Of a DNA stretch of 9,145 bases, positions 4,928-9,145 are shown in pieces. A program made the translations under genes and the position numbers. The DNA is taken from the NCBI GenBank assembly GCA_016215145.1, contig JACRLA010000194.1, forward strand, positions 1 through 9,145, given 5' to 3'. The notes under the pieces are model-generated. The model searched no databases and was not told the origin of the DNA. It saw only the letters and a list, made by a program, of their open reading frames with translations. Numbering within the stretch: position 1 is the first letter of the stretch; each line of letters starts with the position of its first letter. The DNA comes from Chloroflexota bacterium (GTDB lineage: Bacteria > Chloroflexota > Anaerolineae > Anaerolineales > VGOW01).

Positions 4928-5317
4928 ATGACCGAAGAAAAAAAACTCGCCCTGTATATCGAGGACAATCCGGATAACCGCACGCTCGTCGTGCGGGTAT
5001 TGACGGCAGAAGGTTACGACATCGTCACCGCCGGCAACGCGAAAGAAGGGCTGGCGCTGGTGAAAAATTTGCAGCCCGTCGTGATCTTAATTGACATCAA
5101 CATGCCGGAGATAGACGGGTTTACTCTCACCGCAAAATTACACGAGATGAAACATCTCGACGGTGTTCCGGTGGTCGCCATCACCGCCAATGTTATGAAG
5201 GGTGATCGCGAAAGAACCTTCGCCGCCGGTTGCGATGGATATATCCAAAAACCGATCAATGTCGATCTGTTCCCGCAACAGATAGCAAAATTTATCAAAG
5301 AGGCACACACACTATGA
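4928..5317 (+). CDS. Single-domain response regulator (CheY/DivK-like)
   Basis: A 129-residue receiver domain with no output domain. Conserved phosphorylation residues are present: E12-D13 in the IEDNPDN motif, phosphoacceptor D56 in LIDINMPEIDGF, T86 in AITAN, and K108 in IQKPI. EDN-type single receivers typically shuttle phosphoryl groups or regulate partner proteins. The frame extends upstream to 4793 through the repeats; the ATG at 4928 starts the receiver domain cleanly, while an ATG at 4901 would add nine residues (MLELFPLNT) with no spaced ribosome site. Its stop overlaps the next gene as ATGA, so the two are translated together. The large GAF sensor 3' of the pair is the likely phosphate source, which is inference from linkage. 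Confidence 0.93.
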   Translation: MTEEKKLALYIEDNPDNRTLVVRVLTAEGYDIVTAGNAKEGLALVKNLQPVVILIDINMPEIDGFTLTAKLHEMKHLDGVPVVAITANVMKGDRERTFAAGCDGYIQKPINVDLFPQQIAKFIKEAHTL

Positions 5318-5775
5318 TCGCCAATTCTCCTGACAGCCAACCCGTCAACCTCAAACGCAAAGCGGTTCATGCCAAAGACGCGACGATTCTAATCGTCGAG
5401 GACAACCCATCGAACTTTGTTTTGATGGCGCGTATGCTCGCCTATATGGGTGTGCAGCGCTGCGAATGGAAAACGTCCGGCTGGCAGGTGGTCGAATTCG
5501 CCGACACCCTGCCCCAAGTGTATTTAATTTTGATGGACATCCGGCTGCCCTACGAGGATGGTTACGCCGCGTTAAAAAAATTGCGCGATCACCCGCGCCT
5601 GACCGACACCATGGTGGTGGCGGTCACCGCCGAAGCGAGCTCGGAACAAATGGCAAAAGCTCGCGCGGCGGGCTTTGATGGTTTTATCGGCAAGCCGCTC
5701 GATCCGGATAAGTTTCCCGATCAAATAAGCCGCCTGCTGCGCGGCGAAGAAGTTTGGGATCTGGGAACACGCTAA
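5314..5775 (+). CDS. Single-domain response regulator with N-terminal extension
   Basis: A 153-residue protein whose receiver domain spans about residues 23-147. Key residues: E29-D30 in IVEDNPSN, phosphoacceptor D75 in LMDIRLPYEDGY, T105 in AVTAEA, and K127 in IGKPLDPDKFP. A basic stretch of about 22 residues (including NLKRKAVHAKD) precedes the domain. The ATG overlaps the TGA of the preceding regulator by 4 bp. It is a clear paralogue of its neighbour, sharing the EDNP-N motif and the AGxDG(F/Y)I-KP block, but strongly diverged, so they are not a recent duplication. The position beta1-alpha1 to beta2 (VQRCEWKTSGWQVVEF) is unusual for receivers and may give partner specificity. Confidence 0.92.
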   Translation: MIANSPDSQPVNLKRKAVHAKDATILIVEDNPSNFVLMARMLAYMGVQRCEWKTSGWQVVEFADTLPQVYLILMDIRLPYEDGYAALKKLRDHPRLTDTMVVAVTAEASSEQMAKARAAGFDGFIGKPLDPDKFPDQISRLLRGEEVWDLGTR

Positions 5776-5831
5776 GACCTCACGCTCCAACTCTACTCTG
5801 ACAATCCAAATAGAGTTCAGAGCGAGCTGCT

Positions 5832-8800
5832 ATGTTGGATTCCATTATCACTCCCCTCAGCCGGGTTCTCCGCCTCTCGCGCAACCAGATCATCTTGATC
5901 GGGCTTGTCGTTTTAGTGAGCTTGCTAGCGGAAGGCTTGCTCGTCGTCAATTATTTTCAGTTGACGAAAAACATCCAACAAAATTTCACGCCCGCTTCAA
6001 AACTCCTGCCGCAGATCGGCGAACTTCGGCTTGAGGTCTTGCAACTGGAAAGCGCGACGTTAGCCGCGTTGGTGGACGAAGGATCAGATTTCACAGCCCC
6101 CAATCTTCTGCGCCTCAGCGTTGAAGCTCGTCTGAGGCAAATGCAAAAGGACTCTACCGATCAGTCGCACTATCTCCCCTCGATTGAAGTCACCAAACAA
6201 CTTCTAGCCAACTACGATAGGCTGATCGCTACGTATCGCAACACCGCTCCGGGCGAACGGCGATCCATTGTCGCTTTAGTTGCCTCGCAGCTGCAAGCGC
6301 AATTCCGCACCGTTGAAAAAGCACTCGATCAACTTTACACGGCGGAAGAAAAACGCTTCACCGTCGCCGGCGGCGACGCCGTCAACACCCTCAACACAGC
6401 GCAAGTCGTTTCGGCGATCATGGTGATGATCGTTCTCATCTTTGGCGTGTCGCTATTTGTTCTCATCCGCCAAAACACTCAGGCAGAATTTGGACAAGCG
6501 ACTGAACGTTGGTCGGTAACAGCAGACGTCGGTCGTGCCGCCTCCTCACCCCATACTCTTGATCAACTATTAGAGACCACGCTCACGTTGATCCGTAGCC
6601 GGCTGGGATATTTTGCCGCATCATTTTATTTGCTCGATGACAAAGGCGAGTATGCTACATTCGCCGCCGGAGTCAGCGGAGCGGGCGCGTATCCAAAAGA
6701 AAAAGGATCCAAAATTCTAAAAGGCTCGCAGTCAATTATTGGTTATGTCATCGCCAATAATACGCACCGCTTAACCTACACCTACACCTCCGAGCCCAAT
6801 TTCCGAAATGAAATGTTGCCCGGCGCCCACTCCGAACTTGCCGTGCCGTTACGGCAAAACGGGCAGGTCGTCGGCGCGTTGGATGTGCAAGCACTCGAAT
6901 CCTACGGCTTCACCCAAGAAGATGTGGCGATCCTTCAAACCATCGCCGATCAAATTGCCGTCGCCATCGGCACAGCCGCCCAATACACACGCGAACATAT
7001 ACGCTCGCAAACCGCCACCCTACTGGCTGAAGCCTTCGTGGAATTAACCAATCCAAAGGTCAACCCTGATCCAACCGACCTCAGCGGATTTTTTGATGTG
7101 GTGCGCCGACACGTCACCGACGCCATGAGCGTCGAACACATTTTCATCGCGCTGCACGACGCCGATACAACCATCTTTGAAATTCCTTACAAGTATGATA
7201 GCGGTCAAGTCACTTCGCTTCCCTCCAGACAGCTGAACGACGATTGGACAAGCACCATCCTCAAGAATCATCTGCCGTTGTTGGTGAACGGCGAAGAGAC
7301 CGCCCAATCATTTTTGGGCGTGCCGATCATCGTCGGGGATGCCGTCGTCGGCGTGTTGGCGATTCAAGACTTTCGACAGTCGGGGCGATTTAATCAAGCC
7401 GACGAAGATTTTTTGAAAATCATCGGCAGGCAGATCGGGGTCGCCGTTCAAAACGCGCGGCTGTATCAACAAGTTCAACGCCGCGCCGATCAATTACTTG
7501 CCGCCGCCGAAGTCAGCCGCGCTTCGATCTCAATCATCAACCCCGACGAGTTGATGATAAAAGCCGCCGAACTCATCCGCGAGCGTTTCAATCTCTATTA
7601 CATCGCCGTATTTTTGGTGGACAAGGGATGGGCAGTCTTGCGCTACGCCACCGGCAGCGCGGGAGAAGAATTGCTCAAGCGCAAACACCGTCTTGAAGTC
7701 GGCGGGAACTCCATGGTCGGCACGGCGATCTCGCGGCGGCAGGCGCGCATCGCCCTCGACGCCGACAGCGAAGCCGTGCGCTTCGTCAATCCCTTTTTAC
7801 CAGAGACACATTCCGAAATGGCACTGCCCCTCATCGTCGGTGATGATGTGTTGGGCGCGCTGGACGCGCAATCCACTAAATACAACGCCTTCTCCGAATC
7901 GGACATCATCGTTCTGCAAACGATGGCTGATCAGATCGCTATTGCGCTGGAGAACGCTAACCTGATCAACGAAACGCAAATACGTTTCAATGAAATTGCC
8001 ACGCTCAATCAGATCAGCCAAGCCGTTACAGCGCAAACGGACTTGCGGACATTGCTCGACACGGTCTGCCAAGAGATCATCCGCATCACTAACGTCACCA
8101 ATGTTTATTTTGCTTTGTACGATGAGCCAAGCAAGATGTTTGAAATCCCTTATATGTATGAAGAAGGGCAGGTCTACACCATCCCGCCCAACCCGTTGGG
8201 GCGCGGTTTAACCGGCATCATCATCCAAACTCGCAAGCCGCTATTGATCAATAACGAACAAGACGCCTCGAAACTCGGCGCGATAGTCGGCGGCACGAAC
8301 ATCGTCGCCCAGTCATACTTGGGTGTGCCGATGATAGCCGGTCAAGACGTGGTCGGTGTGTTGGCAATTCAAGATTTAAATCAGCCGGAACGTTTCAACG
8401 AATCGCAAAGACGATTTTTAGAAACCATCAGCGCGCAAATCGCTATCGCCATTCAGAACACACGCCTCTTCGAGCAAACAAAAACTCGCGCCGATGAACT
8501 CGCGGCGATCAACCGCATTGCCAGCGCGGCAAATTCGGCGCTAGATGCCCCCACCCTGTTGAAGGCGGTGGTCGGCGAATTGGCTTCGATCTTCAACGCT
8601 ACCCAAAGCGATATTGCTCTGCGCGATCCATCCGGCAAAAGTCTCACCGTGGTCGCCGCCTTCCGCTCGGATACCGACGCGCCGGACGTCGTCGGTTCGC
8701 CCATACTTCTTGCCGACAGCCAATCGGCGCAACAAGTGATCCGCACGCAAACAACGCTGGTCGTCAACGACGCGCAGGTCAACCCGATCATTTCAACGAT

Positions 8801-9145
8801 GCACGGCAACGACGTGGAAGCATTAATGATGACGCCGTTGATCGTGCGCGGCGAAGTGATCGGCACGGTTGAAATTGATTCGAACCTATCCGGCAAAGAA
8901 TTTACTCCGGAAGATGTTTCATTGGTGGAGACGCTCGCCAGCCAGATCGCTAACGCGATTGAAAACAGCAACTTGTATCAGCAAGTGCAGCGCCGCGCCG
9001 ACCAACTGCTCGCCGCCTCCGAAGTCAGCCGCGCCTCGATTTCAATCACCGATCCCGAAGAGTTGATCGTCAAATCGGTTGAACTCATCCGCGAGCGATT
9101 TAATTTGTATTATGCCGCCTTGTTCTTGGTGGACGAGGTGGGACA
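5832..9145 (+). CDS. Membrane-bound multi-GAF sensor protein, probably a histidine kinase (partial, 3' end outside)
   Basis: The frame is open from the ATG at 5832 to the window edge, 1104 codons without a stop. An in-frame TAG at 5811 rules out an earlier start; no clear ribosome site is seen. TM1 is about residues 19-41 and TM2 about 192-212, enclosing a 150-residue mostly helical extracytoplasmic region of the four-helix-bundle kind. No HAMP domain is evident. Five GAF domains follow, at about 235-380, 398-545, 556-711, 721-879 and 889-1047, each ending in an (A/S)xQI(A/G)xA(I/V/L) helix, and a sixth starts at about 1059. GAF2 and GAF4 resemble each other, as do the beginnings of GAF3 and GAF6. 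No cysteine typical of bilin attachment is seen. A HisKA/HATPase output, perhaps with receivers, is expected beyond the edge but is not visible. Confidence 0.9.
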   Translation, partial: MLDSIITPLSRVLRLSRNQIILIGLVVLVSLLAEGLLVVNYFQLTKNIQQNFTPASKLLPQIGELRLEVLQLESATLAALVDEGSDFTAPNLLRLSVEARLRQMQKDSTDQSHYLPSIEVTKQLLANYDRLIATYRNTAPGERRSIVALVASQLQAQFRTVEKALDQLYTAEEKRFTVAGGDAVNTLNTAQVVSAIMVMIVLIFGVSLFVLIRQNTQAEFGQATERWSVTADVGRAASSPHTLDQLLETTLTLIRSRLGYFAASFYLLDDKGEYATFAAGVSGAGAYPKEKGSKILKGSQSIIGYVIANNTHRLTYTYTSEPNFRNEMLPGAHSELAVPLRQNGQVVGALDVQALESYGFTQEDVAILQTIADQIAVAIGTAAQYTREHIRSQTATLLAEAFVELTNPKVNPDPTDLSGFFDVVRRHVTDAMSVEHIFIALHDADTTIFEIPYKYDSGQVTSLPSRQLNDDWTSTILKNHLPLLVNGEETAQSFLGVPIIVGDAVVGVLAIQDFRQSGRFNQADEDFLKIIGRQIGVAVQNARLYQQVQRRADQLLAAAEVSRASISIINPDELMIKAAELIRERFNLYYIAVFLVDKGWAVLRYATGSAGEELLKRKHRLEVGGNSMVGTAISRRQARIALDADSEAVRFVNPFLPETHSEMALPLIVGDDVLGALDAQSTKYNAFSESDIIVLQTMADQIAIALENANLINETQIRFNEIATLNQISQAVTAQTDLRTLLDTVCQEIIRITNVTNVYFALYDEPSKMFEIPYMYEEGQVYTIPPNPLGRGLTGIIIQTRKPLLINNEQDASKLGAIVGGTNIVAQSYLGVPMIAGQDVVGVLAIQDLNQPERFNESQRRFLETISAQIAIAIQNTRLFEQTKTRADELAAINRIASAANSALDAPTLLKAVVGELASIFNATQSDIALRDPSGKSLTVVAAFRSDTDAPDVVGSPILLADSQSAQQVIRTQTTLVVNDAQVNPIISTMHGNDVEALMMTPLIVRGEVIGTVEIDSNLSGKEFTPEDVSLVETLASQIANAIENSNLYQQVQRRADQLLAASEVSRASISITDPEELIVKSVELIRERFNLYYAALFLVDEVG

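Noticed and set aside
5789..5822. AACTCTA/TAGAGTT hairpin before the sensor gene
   Set aside because: The stem is only 7 bp and AT-rich, with no T run and no conserved sequence nearby to give it a role.
8453..8971. 172-codon minus-strand frame within the GAF sensor
   Set aside because: It is antisense to GAF4-GAF5 coding sequence. Its composition mirrors the sense codons and it has no motif or ribosome site.

Overview
The window looks like an origin-proximal stretch of a bacterial chromosome, most likely Chloroflexota and perhaps Anaerolineae. That placement is inference. It rests on the rpmH-rnpA-yidD-yidC-jag cluster lying next to parA, a YidC with no lipoprotein signal, a PQQ-propeller lipoprotein inserted between yidD and yidC, and a multi-GAF sensor beside EDN-type receiver proteins. 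There is no phylogenetic marker strong enough to settle it.

Layout. Positions 1-774 (minus strand) carry parA, whose end overlaps the first codons of a partner gene, probably parB, that runs off the left edge. Positions 775-1135 are non-coding. They hold a near-leaderless parA promoter, two blocks of degenerate 7-bp tandem repeats, the rpmH promoter and a terminator-like hairpin in the rpmH leader. Positions 1136-4723 (plus strand) are the cluster rpmH, rnpA, yidD, PQQ lipoprotein, yidC, jag (khpB). It covers ribosomal protein L34, the RNase P protein, membrane-protein insertion and an RNA-binding protein. A perfect 18-bp hairpin with a T run ends it at 4733-4776. Positions 4777-4927 hold two further inverted or direct repeats and a candidate promoter. 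Positions 4928-9145 (plus strand) are a signalling operon: two single-domain response regulators overlapping by ATGA, then a very large membrane sensor with at least five complete GAF domains and the start of a sixth, still open at the right edge.

How it fits together. The left half is housekeeping: chromosome segregation, ribosome and RNase P components, and a YidC insertion module that may include an outer-face propeller lipoprotein. The right half is a sensory phosphorelay whose output kinase domain is expected beyond the window.

The most unusual signal is not a gene. Heptanucleotide arrays occur at four places around the cluster (842-904, 918-1032, 1760-1839, 4011-4059). They supply the 3' end of rnpA, fill the ribosome-binding regions of yidD and jag, contribute part of the rpmH promoter, and create a false N-terminal extension of parA. 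They resemble in type the short tandemly repeated repetitive (STRR) heptamers known from cyanobacteria.
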